Shown here piece by piece: positions 23,167 to 32,060 of a stretch of 54,282 nucleotides of DNA (position 1 is the first letter of the stretch; every line of letters begins with the position of its first letter). The position numbers and the translations under genes are program-made. This DNA is from Acinetobacter johnsonii CIP 64.6 (lineage in GTDB: Bacteria; Pseudomonadota; Gammaproteobacteria; Pseudomonadales; Moraxellaceae), in NCBI RefSeq assembly GCF_000368045.1, contig NZ_KB849236.1:167448-221729 (forward strand), written 5' to 3'. The notes below the pieces were generated by a model that was not told the DNA's origin, ran no database searches, and saw only the letters and a list, made by a program, of their open reading frames with translations.

Positions 23167-25052
23167 GTTTTTTATATTTAACAGTATTATTCCCGCTCAT
23201 TGGTTTTGTCCTTTTAGCGGCAGGTCGCAACAAGCTTCCTGAAAATGTCGCTGCCATTATTGGTGTGGGAGCGGTTGGCCTTTCTGCATTGGTTGCTTTG
23301 ATCGCTGGTCTAGACTTTGTTAATAATGGCAAAGTGACTTATGTTCAACATCTTTGGACATGGTTCAATGTCGGTAATCTAAGCCCAGGCATTAGCTTAC
23401 ATCTTGACGGTTTATCACTGCTCATGATGGGTATGGTGACGGGTGTGGGTTTCCTGATTCACATCTTTGCGTCATGGTACATGCGTGGTGAAGAAGACTT
23501 TGCACGTTTCTTCTCTTATTTCAACCTGTTCGTTGCTAGCATGTTGCTGCTCGTATTGGGCGATAACTTAGCGTTATTGTTCTTAGGTTGGGAAGGCGTG
23601 GGCCTATGTTCTTACTTGCTGATTGGTTACTACTACCAAAACCCTGCAAATGGTTTTGCAGCAATTAAAGCATTTACCGTAACACGTATCGGTGATGTGT
23701 TCTTACTGATCGCTTTGTTCTTAATTTACCAACAGTTCGGTACATTAAACATTGCGGAAGTGGTTGCAGCTGCACCAACAGTGATGACACAAAGTTCATC
23801 TTTAACCATTTGGACAGCACTCATGTTGTTCTTGGGTGCAGCAGGTAAATCTGCACAGATCCCATTACAAACATGGTTGGCCGATGCGATGGCAGGTCCT
23901 ACACCTGTATCTGCATTGATCCACGCTGCAACGATGGTAACTGCAGGTGTTTACCTGTGCTGCCGTATGCACACCGTGTTTGAAATGGCACCAGAAGTGA
24001 TGATGTTTATCTCAATCACAGGTGCAGTAACATTATTAGTGGCTGGTTTTGCAGCATTGGTTCAAACCGACATCAAACGTATTTTGGCTTACTCAACGAT
24101 GAGTCAGCTGGGTTATATGTTTATGGCTGTGGGTGCTGAAGCTTATCAAGCAGGCCTGTTCCACATGCTAACTCACGCATTCTTCAAGGCATTATTGTTC
24201 TTGTCTTCGGGTGCAGTGATTTTGGCTTACCACCACGAACAAAACATCTTCAAGATGGGCGGTTTGTTCTACAAGAACAAATTCCTATTTGCTTGTTTCG
24301 CTATTGGTGGCGGTGCATTGGCCGCGATTCCATACATCACCGTAGGCTTCTTCTCTAAAGACGCGATCTTGGGTGCAGTTTGGGTGCAAGGCGAATCAAT
24401 CGCAGTGTATAACTCATTGTACTGGGTGGGTGTAGCAGGTGCTTTCTTAACGTCGATTTACACATTCCGTCTCATTTGGGTTGTGTTCTTTGGTAAAGAA
24501 AATACACCGTATCATGCGATCAAAGGCATTACCTTCTGGGGTCCTTTGGCGATTCTTGCTGTACTTTCAACTTTCGTCGGTGCGGCACTTAAAGCACCAG
24601 TGGAAAGCATTTTAAATGCAGCAAAAATTCCAGCATTTGTGATTCCTGAAGCTTTAGAACATGGTATGCACAGCGCAGAATATACCGCTGTGGGTATTGC
24701 ATTGGTTGGTTTAGTGATTGGTGTGGTCTTGTTTGCGTTTGCTTATAGCGCAGTGAAAGGCTTTGCTAAAACGTCATTGGGTGCAGGTCTTGCAAACATT
24801 TGCCGTAATGCACTGGGCTTCGATGCGCTTTATGACATCGTTTTTGTGAAACCATATTTGCTTATTGCGAAGATTTTAGGTCGTGATCCAATTGATCGTT
24901 TGTGGTTAGTCTTGCCTGCACTTGTAAAAGGTGGTCATAGCTTCACAAGTTCACGTCAAACGGGTTCATTGCGTGATTACGCATCAAGCATGGCATTAGG
25001 TATCTTTGTATTGCTAATGGTCTTGATCGTAACTCAGATCGTGGGGAAATAA
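23163..25052 (+). CDS. nuoL: NADH-quinone oxidoreductase subunit L
   Basis: A 629-residue antiporter-like proton-pumping subunit at the far end of the membrane arm. Proton-antiporter core signatures: LGWEGVGLCSYLLIGYY with the TM5 Glu, GAAGKSAQIPLQTWLADAMAG with the TM7 Lys, PTPVSALIHAATMVTAGVY, and DIKRILAYSTMSQLGYM. The C-terminal part forms the lateral helix and last TM. The next gene starts 1 base after its stop. Confidence 0.97.
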   Translation: MSFLYLTVLFPLIGFVLLAAGRNKLPENVAAIIGVGAVGLSALVALIAGLDFVNNGKVTYVQHLWTWFNVGNLSPGISLHLDGLSLLMMGMVTGVGFLIHIFASWYMRGEEDFARFFSYFNLFVASMLLLVLGDNLALLFLGWEGVGLCSYLLIGYYYQNPANGFAAIKAFTVTRIGDVFLLIALFLIYQQFGTLNIAEVVAAAPTVMTQSSSLTIWTALMLFLGAAGKSAQIPLQTWLADAMAGPTPVSALIHAATMVTAGVYLCCRMHTVFEMAPEVMMFISITGAVTLLVAGFAALVQTDIKRILAYSTMSQLGYMFMAVGAEAYQAGLFHMLTHAFFKALLFLSSGAVILAYHHEQNIFKMGGLFYKNKFLFACFAIGGGALAAIPYITVGFFSKDAILGAVWVQGESIAVYNSLYWVGVAGAFLTSIYTFRLIWVVFFGKENTPYHAIKGITFWGPLAILAVLSTFVGAALKAPVESILNAAKIPAFVIPEALEHGMHSAEYTAVGIALVGLVIGVVLFAFAYSAVKGFAKTSLGAGLANICRNALGFDALYDIVFVKPYLLIAKILGRDPIDRLWLVLPALVKGGHSFTSSRQTGSLRDYASSMALGIFVLLMVLIVTQIVGK

Positions 25053-25053
25053 G

Positions 25054-26667
25054 ATGGAAATCACAAACAACTGGATTCTACCCGCGCTGATCTTAGTTCC
25101 GTTCATTGCTGGTTTTATTTGTTGGTTAGTCGACAAACTCGACGACAAACTGCCGCGTTATATCGCGTTAGTGGGTATGCTCATTACTTTGGGCTTAACT
25201 GTTGCGCTATGGCAGACAGGTACATTTAACTACGAACTTGGCGCGAAAGTGCCATCGTGGTCTGCTGAATTCATGTTGCCATGGATTCAAACTTTAGGCA
25301 TTAACATCCACTTAGCGGTGGATGGTCTATCTCTATTAATGGTGGGCTTAACGGCACTTTTAGGTGTGTTGGCTGTCGGCTGTTCTTGGGGTGAAATTCA
25401 AAAGAATGTTGGTTTCTTCCACTTAAACCTTTTATGGTCTTTAGGTGGTGTGATCGGTGTATTCTTAGCGATTGACATGTTCTTGTTCTTCTTCTTCTGG
25501 GAGATGATGCTTGTACCTATCTACTTCTTGATTGCGCTTTGGGGTCATAAAGGGGCGGAAGGTAAATCACGTGTTTACGCTGCAACCAAATTCTTTATCT
25601 ATACGCAAGTTGCTGGTCTTATTATGTTGATCGGTATCCTAGGCCTCGTGGTTTACGGTTACATGATGACAGGTATGATCGGTTTCGATTACAACTACTT
25701 ATTAGCTGTAGCCAATACTTTAGATAAAGAATTACCTACTGTTGCTTATACATTTATGCTGTGTTTATTCGTCGGTTTTGCGGTAAAACTTCCAGTTTTC
25801 CCATTACACGGCTGGTTACCAGATGCGCATGCACAAGCGCCTACAGCGGGTTCGGTTGACCTTGCAGGTATTTTGATTAAGACAGCTGCATACGGTTTAC
25901 TTCGTTTTGTGATTCCATTCTTCCCAGCGGCTTCTGCACAGTTTGCAGACATCGCGATCATTTTCGGTTTAATCGGTATCTTCTACGGTGCTTGGTGTGC
26001 TTTCCAGCAAACCGATATGAAACGCTTACTGGCGTACACGTCAATTTCACACATGGGCTTTGTTTTACTTGCGATTTACGCAGGTAACATTTTAACCTTC
26101 CAAGGTTTGATGATCATGATGTTGGCACATGGCTTGTCATCTGCTGCATTATTCATTATGTGTGGTCAAGTGTATGAGCGTGTTCATACACGCGATATGC
26201 GTTTGATGGGCGGTATGCGTGGTCAATTCCCATATCTTGCATTCTTCCTCATGTTCTTCGTGGCGGCGCTTGTGGGTATTCCGGGTCTAGGTAACTTCAT
26301 TGGTGAGTTCCTGATCTTGATGGGTTCTTATGCAAAATTCCCAGTGTTTACTATTCTTGCAGCTGTAAGCTTAGTATTTGCAGGTCTTTATGGCTTGATT
26401 CTGATCCACAAAGCATTGTTTGGTACGCCAAATGAAGAACAACAACAGCATTACAAGAACCCATTGAAAGACTTAAATGCGCGTGAAGTAGTGATCTTGT
26501 TAATCTGTGCTTTCGGTCTGTTATGGCTTGGTCTGTACCCACAAAGCTTCCTTGATATTTCAAATTCAAGCATGGCGTGGTTAGCGAACAGCTACATTCC
26601 TGTACAAGAAGTAGTTGACGTTGCGAGTCAAGCAACTGTTCAACTCGAAAATGTGGAGATGCAATAA
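25054..26667 (+). CDS. nuoM: NADH-quinone oxidoreductase subunit M
   Basis: A 537-residue antiporter-like proton-pumping subunit. The key features are the FFFWEMMLVPIYFLIALWG segment with the TM5 glutamate, the FAVKLPVFPLHGWLPDAHAQ segment with the TM7 lysine, and DMKRLLAYTSISHMGFVLL. About 14 helices are expected. GGGGAAATAAG just before the ATG is the ribosome site. The normal length and order in the operon leave no doubt. Confidence 0.97.
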   Translation: MEITNNWILPALILVPFIAGFICWLVDKLDDKLPRYIALVGMLITLGLTVALWQTGTFNYELGAKVPSWSAEFMLPWIQTLGINIHLAVDGLSLLMVGLTALLGVLAVGCSWGEIQKNVGFFHLNLLWSLGGVIGVFLAIDMFLFFFFWEMMLVPIYFLIALWGHKGAEGKSRVYAATKFFIYTQVAGLIMLIGILGLVVYGYMMTGMIGFDYNYLLAVANTLDKELPTVAYTFMLCLFVGFAVKLPVFPLHGWLPDAHAQAPTAGSVDLAGILIKTAAYGLLRFVIPFFPAASAQFADIAIIFGLIGIFYGAWCAFQQTDMKRLLAYTSISHMGFVLLAIYAGNILTFQGLMIMMLAHGLSSAALFIMCGQVYERVHTRDMRLMGGMRGQFPYLAFFLMFFVAALVGIPGLGNFIGEFLILMGSYAKFPVFTILAAVSLVFAGLYGLILIHKALFGTPNEEQQQHYKNPLKDLNAREVVILLICAFGLLWLGLYPQSFLDISNSSMAWLANSYIPVQEVVDVASQATVQLENVEMQ

Positions 26668-26670
26668 GTC

Positions 26671-28167
26671 ATGAACTTCACAATGTCATTTTCTGAGCTT
26701 ATGCCTTTAACTCCTGTGATGATCGTTGCTTTAACAACGATTGTCGTGATGATTCTTACTGCAATTAAGCGTAACCATAACTTAATTGCGACAGCATCAG
26801 TGGTGGGCTTAAACCTTGCAGCAGCATATGTACTATTCACAATGTTCGGTGGTGCTTTTAAACCAGCGAACGTGATGGGTATGTTCATGGTGGATGCGTT
26901 CACCTTGCTGTACCAAGTAATTATTCTAATTGCTGCTTTGGCATGCTGTACTCTGTCGCATGCCTATATTGAAAGCTATAAAGATAACCGTGAAGAACTG
27001 TATATCTTAATGTTGTCATCAGTCACTGGTGCAATGTTAATGGTGGCAAGCTCTCACTATGCATCGTTCTTCATTAGCCTTGAGTTAATGTCGATTCCTG
27101 TATATGGCTTATTGGCCTATACATACCAACGCTCTAAGTCTTTAGAAGCGGGTGTGAAGTACTTGGTGCTTTCAGCAACAGCTTCGGCAATGTTGTTGAT
27201 GGGTATGGCTTACATTTACGCGTACACAGGTTCAATGTCGTTCTATGACAATGTTCAAGCGTTAATGCAAAACATCCAACAGCCAATGGTACTTTTAGGT
27301 TTAGGCCTGATTGTTTTTGCTGTGGCATTCAAACTGTCTTTAGCGCCATTCCACAAATGGACGCCAGACGTTTATGCAGGTGCACCGACTCCGATCGCAA
27401 CATTCCTTGCTACAGCTGCAAAAGTAGCGACGATTGGTCTGTTTGTACGTTACATCCTTACTTCAGGTGCGATTCTTGTTGACTCAATCGTGACGATCTT
27501 AACCGTGATTGCGGTGTTATCGATCTTGGTGGGTAACTTCCTTGCAGTGAAACAAGTGAACTTGAAACGTATCTTGGCATACTCTTCAATTGCGCACTTT
27601 GGTTACTTGTTGATTGGTTTAATCAGCATGACTTATGCAAGCCTTGGTAACGTATCGGTCTATGTGATCACTTATGTGTTAACTACGATTGGTGCGTTCG
27701 GTGCGGTTGCATTGATGTCTAGTCCATACAACAACGTAGACGAAGCAGAAAGTCTAGCGGACTACCGTGGTCTATTCTGGCGTCGTCCAGTGTTGACTGC
27801 CGTATTAACCGTGATGATGCTATCGCTTGCTGGTATTCCATTGACAGCGGGCTTCATTGGTAAGTTCCTTGTGGTCATGGCTGCTGTAACGACTCAGCAT
27901 TGGTTCCTTGCTGCGATGATCATCGTTGGTTCTGGTATTGGTCTGTACTACTACCTCCGTGTGATGGTTGTTATGTACATGACACCACCAGATGCACCGC
28001 GTGTAGACGCTGTGGATCATTGGGGCCAAAAAGTGGGTGGTATTATGGTGCTTTTAGCTGCGGCAGCAGTGCTTGTGATTGGTATCTATCCAGATCCAAT
28101 TATCAAGTTAGCACTCCAGTCAGAGATTCTATCTCCAATCCACTTTATGCTTTCTCAACAGCACTAA
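26671..28167 (+). CDS. nuoN: NADH-quinone oxidoreductase subunit N
   Basis: A 498-residue antiporter-like subunit and the last gene of the operon. Signatures: SLELMSIPVYGLLAYT (TM5 Glu), VAFKLSLAPFHKWTPDVYAG (TM7 Lys), and LKRILAYSSIAHFGYLL. It begins 3 bases after nuoM stops. A T-rich hairpin terminator lies 25 bases beyond the stop codon. Confidence 0.97.
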   Translation: MNFTMSFSELMPLTPVMIVALTTIVVMILTAIKRNHNLIATASVVGLNLAAAYVLFTMFGGAFKPANVMGMFMVDAFTLLYQVIILIAALACCTLSHAYIESYKDNREELYILMLSSVTGAMLMVASSHYASFFISLELMSIPVYGLLAYTYQRSKSLEAGVKYLVLSATASAMLLMGMAYIYAYTGSMSFYDNVQALMQNIQQPMVLLGLGLIVFAVAFKLSLAPFHKWTPDVYAGAPTPIATFLATAAKVATIGLFVRYILTSGAILVDSIVTILTVIAVLSILVGNFLAVKQVNLKRILAYSSIAHFGYLLIGLISMTYASLGNVSVYVITYVLTTIGAFGAVALMSSPYNNVDEAESLADYRGLFWRRPVLTAVLTVMMLSLAGIPLTAGFIGKFLVVMAAVTTQHWFLAAMIIVGSGIGLYYYLRVMVVMYMTPPDAPRVDAVDHWGQKVGGIMVLLAAAAVLVIGIYPDPIIKLALQSEILSPIHFMLSQQH

Positions 28168-28191
28168 TTTTTAAAAACGTTTCGTTTTAAC

Positions 28192-28222
28192 AAAAAAGCC
28201 TCCATCAATTGGGGGCTTTTTT
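28192..28222 (+). terminator. Terminator of the nuo operon
   Basis: AAAAAGCCTCC and GGGGGCTTTTT pair (one T-G wobble) around ATCAATT and run into T-rich sequence. It closes the 15-kb operon before upp. Confidence 0.85.
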
Positions 28223-28289
28223 GTTTTTATCGCACGATAAAAAGCTTTATAATGTAAGGAATTTTATTTTACCTTTTAGGTGCTCTCCC

Positions 28290-28925
28290 GTGGCTATCCA
28301 TGAAATTCGTCATCCACTCATTCGTCATAAGCTTGGTCTTCTTCGTCGTGCAGATATCAGCACTAAAAACTTCCGTGAGCTGGCTCAGGAAGTGACCATG
28401 CTGTTGACCTATGAAGCGACCAAAGATTTACCTGTTTGCGACCATGAAATTGATGGTTGGAATGGTAAAGTAACGGTAGACCGCATTGTGGGTAAAAAAA
28501 TCACCGTTGTGCCAATTTTACGTGCGGGTATTGGCATGTTGGATGGTTTTTTAAACCTGATCCCAAGTGCCAAAGTGTCTGTACTGGGTTTAGAGCGTGA
28601 TGAAGAAACGCTTGAAGCACGTACTTATTACAAAAAATTAGTTCCAGATGTACAAAACCGTTTAGCGATGATTATCGACCCAATGCTTGCAACGGGTTCT
28701 TCATTGGTTGCTGCAATTAATGTATTGAAAGCAAGTGGCTGTAAAGACATCCGTGTGATGGTGTTGGTTGCGGCGCCTGAAGGTATTAAACGTGTTTTGG
28801 ATGCGCACCCAGATGTCACTATTTTCACGGCTTCAATTGACCAAGGCTTAAATGCCAATGGTTATATCGTGCCGGGTCTAGGCGATGCGGGCGACAAAAT
28901 CTTTGGTTCAGTTCAAAAAGATTAA
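28290..28925 (+). CDS. upp: Uracil phosphoribosyltransferase
   Basis: Converts uracil and PRPP to UMP in pyrimidine salvage. The start is the GTG at 28290 (V/M-A-I-H-E-I-R-H-P), with TTAGGTG as ribosome site. The open frame extends further upstream but that part overlaps the nuo terminator and lacks family similarity. The protein is 211 residues, close to E. coli Upp (208). The PRPP loop is IDPMLATGSSLVAAI (about 128-142), and the uracil site lies in the C-terminal GLGDAGDKIFG. A terminator follows. Confidence 0.95.
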   Translation: MAIHEIRHPLIRHKLGLLRRADISTKNFRELAQEVTMLLTYEATKDLPVCDHEIDGWNGKVTVDRIVGKKITVVPILRAGIGMLDGFLNLIPSAKVSVLGLERDEETLEARTYYKKLVPDVQNRLAMIIDPMLATGSSLVAAINVLKASGCKDIRVMVLVAAPEGIKRVLDAHPDVTIFTASIDQGLNANGYIVPGLGDAGDKIFGSVQKD

Positions 28926-28939
28926 GATTGAGCCCCAGC

Positions 28940-28966
28940 AAAAAGAGGCTTTTATAGCCTCTTTTT
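28940..28966 (+). terminator. Terminator after upp
   Basis: AAAAGAGGCT and AGCCTCTTTT form a long stem around a 4-5 base loop, followed by T residues. Confidence 0.8.
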
Positions 28967-29006
28967 TATATACTACAACAAAGCGTGTACATATTAGGAT
29001 CTGTTT

Positions 29007-29300
29007 ATGAAGGCCGAGCAATATCAAGGAAAAGTTAAGCAATATAACGCTGACAAAGGTTTTGGCTTTATTTCCTCACCTGAAGGCGAAGTATTTTTTC
29101 ATATCTCGGATTTTCCTGCAGACTCAGGTGAGCCGAAACGCAATGAACGCGTGAAGTTTAATGTGGTTGAAAATGGCGATCGCTATAAAGCAATTAAAAT
29201 TGAGCGGGTTGAAGACAACTCTGCCAAAGCCAAGAAATCGAAAGTCTCAAGCCATAATAAATCGATTACCACGGATTTATTGTCTAATTTTAGACGCTAA
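29007..29300 (+). CDS. Cold-shock-domain protein with a basic C-terminal tail
   Basis: 97 residues. Residues ~5-68 are a cold-shock beta-barrel: K-G-F-G-F-I is RNP1 and V-F-F-H-I-S is RNP2, the two nucleic-acid-binding strands. The remaining ~28 residues are basic and polar (AKAKKSKVSSHNKS...), unlike the minimal 67-70 residue Csp proteins. It probably binds single-stranded RNA or DNA. The ribosome site is TAGGAT. It is followed by two palindromes and then a second cold-shock-domain gene in the same direction, so the pair likely arose by duplication. Confidence 0.85.
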   Translation: MKAEQYQGKVKQYNADKGFGFISSPEGEVFFHISDFPADSGEPKRNERVKFNVVENGDRYKAIKIERVEDNSAKAKKSKVSSHNKSITTDLLSNFRR

Positions 29301-29326
29301 GTCAGTGTTGATTCAGAGTTCAATCG

Positions 29327-29346
29327 TGCAAAGATTAATCTTTGCA
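29327..29346. repeat. 20-base perfect palindrome
   Basis: TGCAAAGATTAATCTTTGCA is exactly self-complementary and is followed by TTTT, just 27 bases after the first cold-shock gene. With no loop it would be a poor RNA hairpin, although it could fold with a 4-base loop. It may be a protein-binding site or the first of two stacked terminators. Confidence 0.5.
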
Positions 29347-29355
29347 TTTTGAAGC

Positions 29356-29380
29356 AAAGAGGCTTTTTAGCCTCTTTTTT
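29356..29380 (+). terminator. Terminator between the two cold-shock genes
   Basis: AAAGAGGCT and AGCCTCTTT with a short T loop, then TTTTTT. The stem is nearly the same as that after upp (GAGGCT/AGCCTC). Confidence 0.75.
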
Positions 29381-29421
29381 ATTGATTACAATACGAAAAA
29401 TACAGTTGAATAGAGCAGATT

Positions 29422-30153
29422 ATGTTTCTGAAAGGAAAAATCAAAAGCTTTAGTACCCCACGTGGTTTTGGTTTCATTGCGGTGGAAGGGGATATTGATG
29501 ATGTGTTTTTTCATATCAAAGATTTGCCACAGAACAACATTGAACCCAAAATTGGTGAAGCACTTCAGTTTATGATTGTAGAAGACCAAGGCAAGTTTAA
29601 GGCTGGTAATATCCAGAGGCTTGGTCTGTCCTCAGAAAGCAAAGCCACGACATCATCAAATAAGAAAAAAGCACGTACCCAAGCCTCACCACGTTACCAT
29701 GAGGCAGGTCATAAAAGTACCCTTATCACCGTGATTGGGATCATTATCGTCGCGGTATTGGGCTTTTTGACCTATGGGAAATATCAAAGTTATAGTGCAG
29801 AAAAACAGCGTAAAGCTGAACAGTTGATGCTCGAGCAACAACAGATTGTAGAAGAACAGCGTAAAGCTCTAGGAAAGTTACCCGATCAAATCCTTTCTGA
29901 GCAAGGGAAGCGTAATTTAGATGCAGGTCTACACCAGACCAATCAACCCCGTTCTGAACGTGTGACTGAAAGTATTGATAAACAAAATGGTCGTTTACCT
30001 GTCAGCACAGGGCAGTTTAAATGCGATGGACGAACCCATTGCTCCCAAATGCGTTCCTATGAGGAAGCGCTTTATTTTTTAAGGAACTGTCCAAATACCC
30101 AAATGGATGGGAATAATGATGGTGAGCCATGTGAGCGCCAATTTGGGAAATAA
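29422..30153 (+). CDS. Membrane-anchored cold-shock-domain/excalibur fusion protein
   Basis: 243 residues in four parts. Residues 1-68 are a cold-shock domain (G-F-G-F-I RNP1, V-F-F-H-I RNP2). Residues ~75-98 are a basic linker. Residues ~99-117 are one membrane helix (TLITVIGIIIVAVLGFLTYG). Residues ~120-195 are a Gln/Glu/Lys coiled-coil-like stalk. The C-terminal ~45 residues have FKCDGRTHCSQM, a C in RNCP, and DGNNDGEPCE, i.e. the excalibur calcium-binding motif (D-x-D-x-D-G-x-x-C) with four cysteines. This puts a nucleic-acid-binding domain on one side of the membrane and a Ca-binding/disulfide module on the other. The basic linker before the helix favours cytoplasmic CSD and periplasmic excalibur. 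Function unknown. Confidence 0.85.
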   Translation: MFLKGKIKSFSTPRGFGFIAVEGDIDDVFFHIKDLPQNNIEPKIGEALQFMIVEDQGKFKAGNIQRLGLSSESKATTSSNKKKARTQASPRYHEAGHKSTLITVIGIIIVAVLGFLTYGKYQSYSAEKQRKAEQLMLEQQQIVEEQRKALGKLPDQILSEQGKRNLDAGLHQTNQPRSERVTESIDKQNGRLPVSTGQFKCDGRTHCSQMRSYEEALYFLRNCPNTQMDGNNDGEPCERQFGK

Positions 30154-30154
30154 A

Positions 30155-30177
30155 AAAAGCACCCTCGGGTGCTTTTT
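30155..30177. terminator. Bidirectional terminator between the CSD fusion and the LysR gene
   Basis: AAAAGCACC-CTCG-GGTGCTTTT, A-rich on the left and T-rich on the right. The two genes converge on it. Confidence 0.8.
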
Positions 30178-30183
30178 GCTTAC

Positions 30184-31062
30184 TTATTTTTCGCAAAACT
30201 TCATAAAGGCTTTGAGTCCTGGGCCTTGGTATTTTTGACGATGTACCAACATGAACAGTGGACGCGTTAAAGACCAGAACGGCGTATCAAGCACCACTAA
30301 CTGACCTTTTTCGCGCAAAGGCTCCGTTGCCAGTTTTGAAATACATGACATCCCTAAACCACCCGCCACGATTTTTAAAATCGCTTCATTATGACCCAAG
30401 GTCAGACGGATATTGGCATCAGGCAAGTCTTTTAAAATAGCGTTATCAAACACTTCACGCGTACCTGAACCTTCTTCACGCAAGATCCACTCGACCGATT
30501 TAAAGTCTTCAGGCGTTAATGTACGATTTAACTGTGCCAAAGGATGTTCTGGTGCACAGCAGACCGCTAATTCATCGTCACGCCAGTGAATGCACTGGAG
30601 CTGTGGCAAGTGACAAGAGCCTTCAATCAGCGCCAAATCTAGTTGGAACTGATTCACCGCCTCAATCATTTGGCGAGTGTTGCCAACTTGCAGCTGTAAA
30701 TGAGCCTGAGGCTGAATTTGTAAAAAGTCAGCCATCAGGTCAGGCATGAGGTAGTCACTGATGGTCAGGGTTGCACCCAAACGTAAATCAATGCTTTGTA
30801 ACTCACCTTTAGCGGCTTGCTCGAAAGCATCACAGCGACCCAAAATTTCTAAAGCTTGTGGCAGCAGGAAACGACCCAGATCATTGAGCTGAAGACGCTT
30901 ACCTAGACGGTCAAACAGAGGAGCCCCCAAACCGTCTTCTAGATCTGCTAAAGCCATACTCGCAGCACTCTGGGTGAGTCGAACCGCATCACTGGCTTTG
31001 GTTACTGTGCCTTCTTGAGCAACTGCTACAAAAACCGCCAACTGGCGTAAAGTCATGCGCAT
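30184..31062 (-). CDS. LysR-family regulator (FinR/YeiE-like), divergent from fpr
   Basis: 292 residues. The winged helix-turn-helix is at about 3-62 (LRQLAVFVAVAQEGTVTKAS, then QSAASMALADLE). The effector-binding domain spans 90-292. The N-terminus resembles E. coli YeiE and Pseudomonas FinR. In Pseudomonas, finR is divergently placed to the ferredoxin-NADP reductase gene and activates it under oxidative stress. Here too fpr starts 85 bases away on the other strand, so activation of fpr is the natural inference. The shared gap has no obvious LysR T-N11-A box that I can single out. Confidence 0.85.
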   Translation of the reverse strand: MRMTLRQLAVFVAVAQEGTVTKASDAVRLTQSAASMALADLEDGLGAPLFDRLGKRLQLNDLGRFLLPQALEILGRCDAFEQAAKGELQSIDLRLGATLTISDYLMPDLMADFLQIQPQAHLQLQVGNTRQMIEAVNQFQLDLALIEGSCHLPQLQCIHWRDDELAVCCAPEHPLAQLNRTLTPEDFKSVEWILREEGSGTREVFDNAILKDLPDANIRLTLGHNEAILKIVAGGLGMSCISKLATEPLREKGQLVVLDTPFWSLTRPLFMLVHRQKYQGPGLKAFMKFCEK

Positions 31063-31147
31063 GAATATAGCCTTAACATTTAAAAAATATTAACAAATTA
31101 TGTGGTCATGCTAACATGAGCAACGTCTTTGATGCCACGCTGAAATC

Positions 31148-31909
31148 ATGTCAATTGAAAAATTTAGCCTAGAAAAGGTTTTATCCGTACACCGTTGGAC
31201 CAATACACTTTTTAGCTTCACCATGACGCGACCTGCACATTTTAAGTTTACTGCAGGACAATTTGCCCGTATTGGCATCAAAGTGAGTGATGAATTAGTG
31301 GTTCGAGCGTATTCGGTGGTGTCCTCTCCCTTTGATGAAACTTTAGAGTTTTTCTCGATTGTGGTGCCTGACGGTGCATTTACCTCAAATTTACAACATT
31401 TAAAAGTCGATGATGAGATCTACCTTGAAAAGATCCCGTACGGCTTTTTGACTTTGGCACGTTATCAACTGCCGTTACCAAAAGACTTATGGTTACTGGG
31501 CACAGGGACAGGGTTGGCACCTTTTATTTCAATGTTACAAGACTTTGAGACGTGGTCGAAATACGAGAGCATTACACTGGTTTATAGTGTACGTACAGCC
31601 TCTGAACTGGCCTATGCAACACGCATTCAAGAAATTGCAGAGACATTTGGTGAAGGGCATACGGGCTTTAAGTTTGTGCCCATTATTACCCGTGATCCGC
31701 ATGCGCCACTACATGACCGCTTACCTATACTGATTGAAAGTGGTGAGCTTGAAAAAGCAGTTGGTTTGAGTCTGAACCCTGAAACCAGCCATGTGATGCT
31801 GTGTGGTAACCCGCAAATGGTCGAAGACACTAAAGAAGCCCTGAAAGCACGTGGCCTGACCATGAACCGCCGTGGTGAAGGAAATATCGCGGTCGAAAAC
31901 TATTGGTAA
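31148..31909 (+). CDS. fpr: Ferredoxin/flavodoxin-NADP(+) reductase
   Basis: A 253-residue FAD enzyme exchanging electrons between NADPH and ferredoxin or flavodoxin. The FAD site is R-A-Y-S-V-V-S (about 54-60). The NADP site includes GTGTGLAPFISML (about 117-129) and MLCGNPQMVEDT (about 217). The C-terminus AVENYW, with a terminal aromatic residue, is typical of the bacterial subclass I enzymes. It is divergent from the LysR gene that probably controls it. A terminator follows. Confidence 0.93.
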   Translation: MSIEKFSLEKVLSVHRWTNTLFSFTMTRPAHFKFTAGQFARIGIKVSDELVVRAYSVVSSPFDETLEFFSIVVPDGAFTSNLQHLKVDDEIYLEKIPYGFLTLARYQLPLPKDLWLLGTGTGLAPFISMLQDFETWSKYESITLVYSVRTASELAYATRIQEIAETFGEGHTGFKFVPIITRDPHAPLHDRLPILIESGELEKAVGLSLNPETSHVMLCGNPQMVEDTKEALKARGLTMNRRGEGNIAVENYW

Positions 31910-31930
31910 AGCTATTTCACTCAATAAAAT

Positions 31931-31954
31931 GCTCATCGAATGATGGGCTTTTTT
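31931..31954 (+). terminator. Terminator after fpr
   Basis: GCTCATC and GATGGGC (one T-G pair) around GAAT, followed by six T. Confidence 0.75.
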
Positions 31955-32060
31955 ATTTAAAATTTGAATCACTCAGATTTAAACTTGGTTTAAAGAGAGA
32001 TCACTGCTTGTGCACTCAGATCGCGCTATAATTTCTTTTTTGTACTGGGTTGGATGGGTT

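Noticed and set aside
29007..29300. Canonical CspA-type cold-shock gene
   Set aside because: The protein has a ~28-residue basic tail and lacks the long cspA-type leader, so I do not give it a csp symbol.
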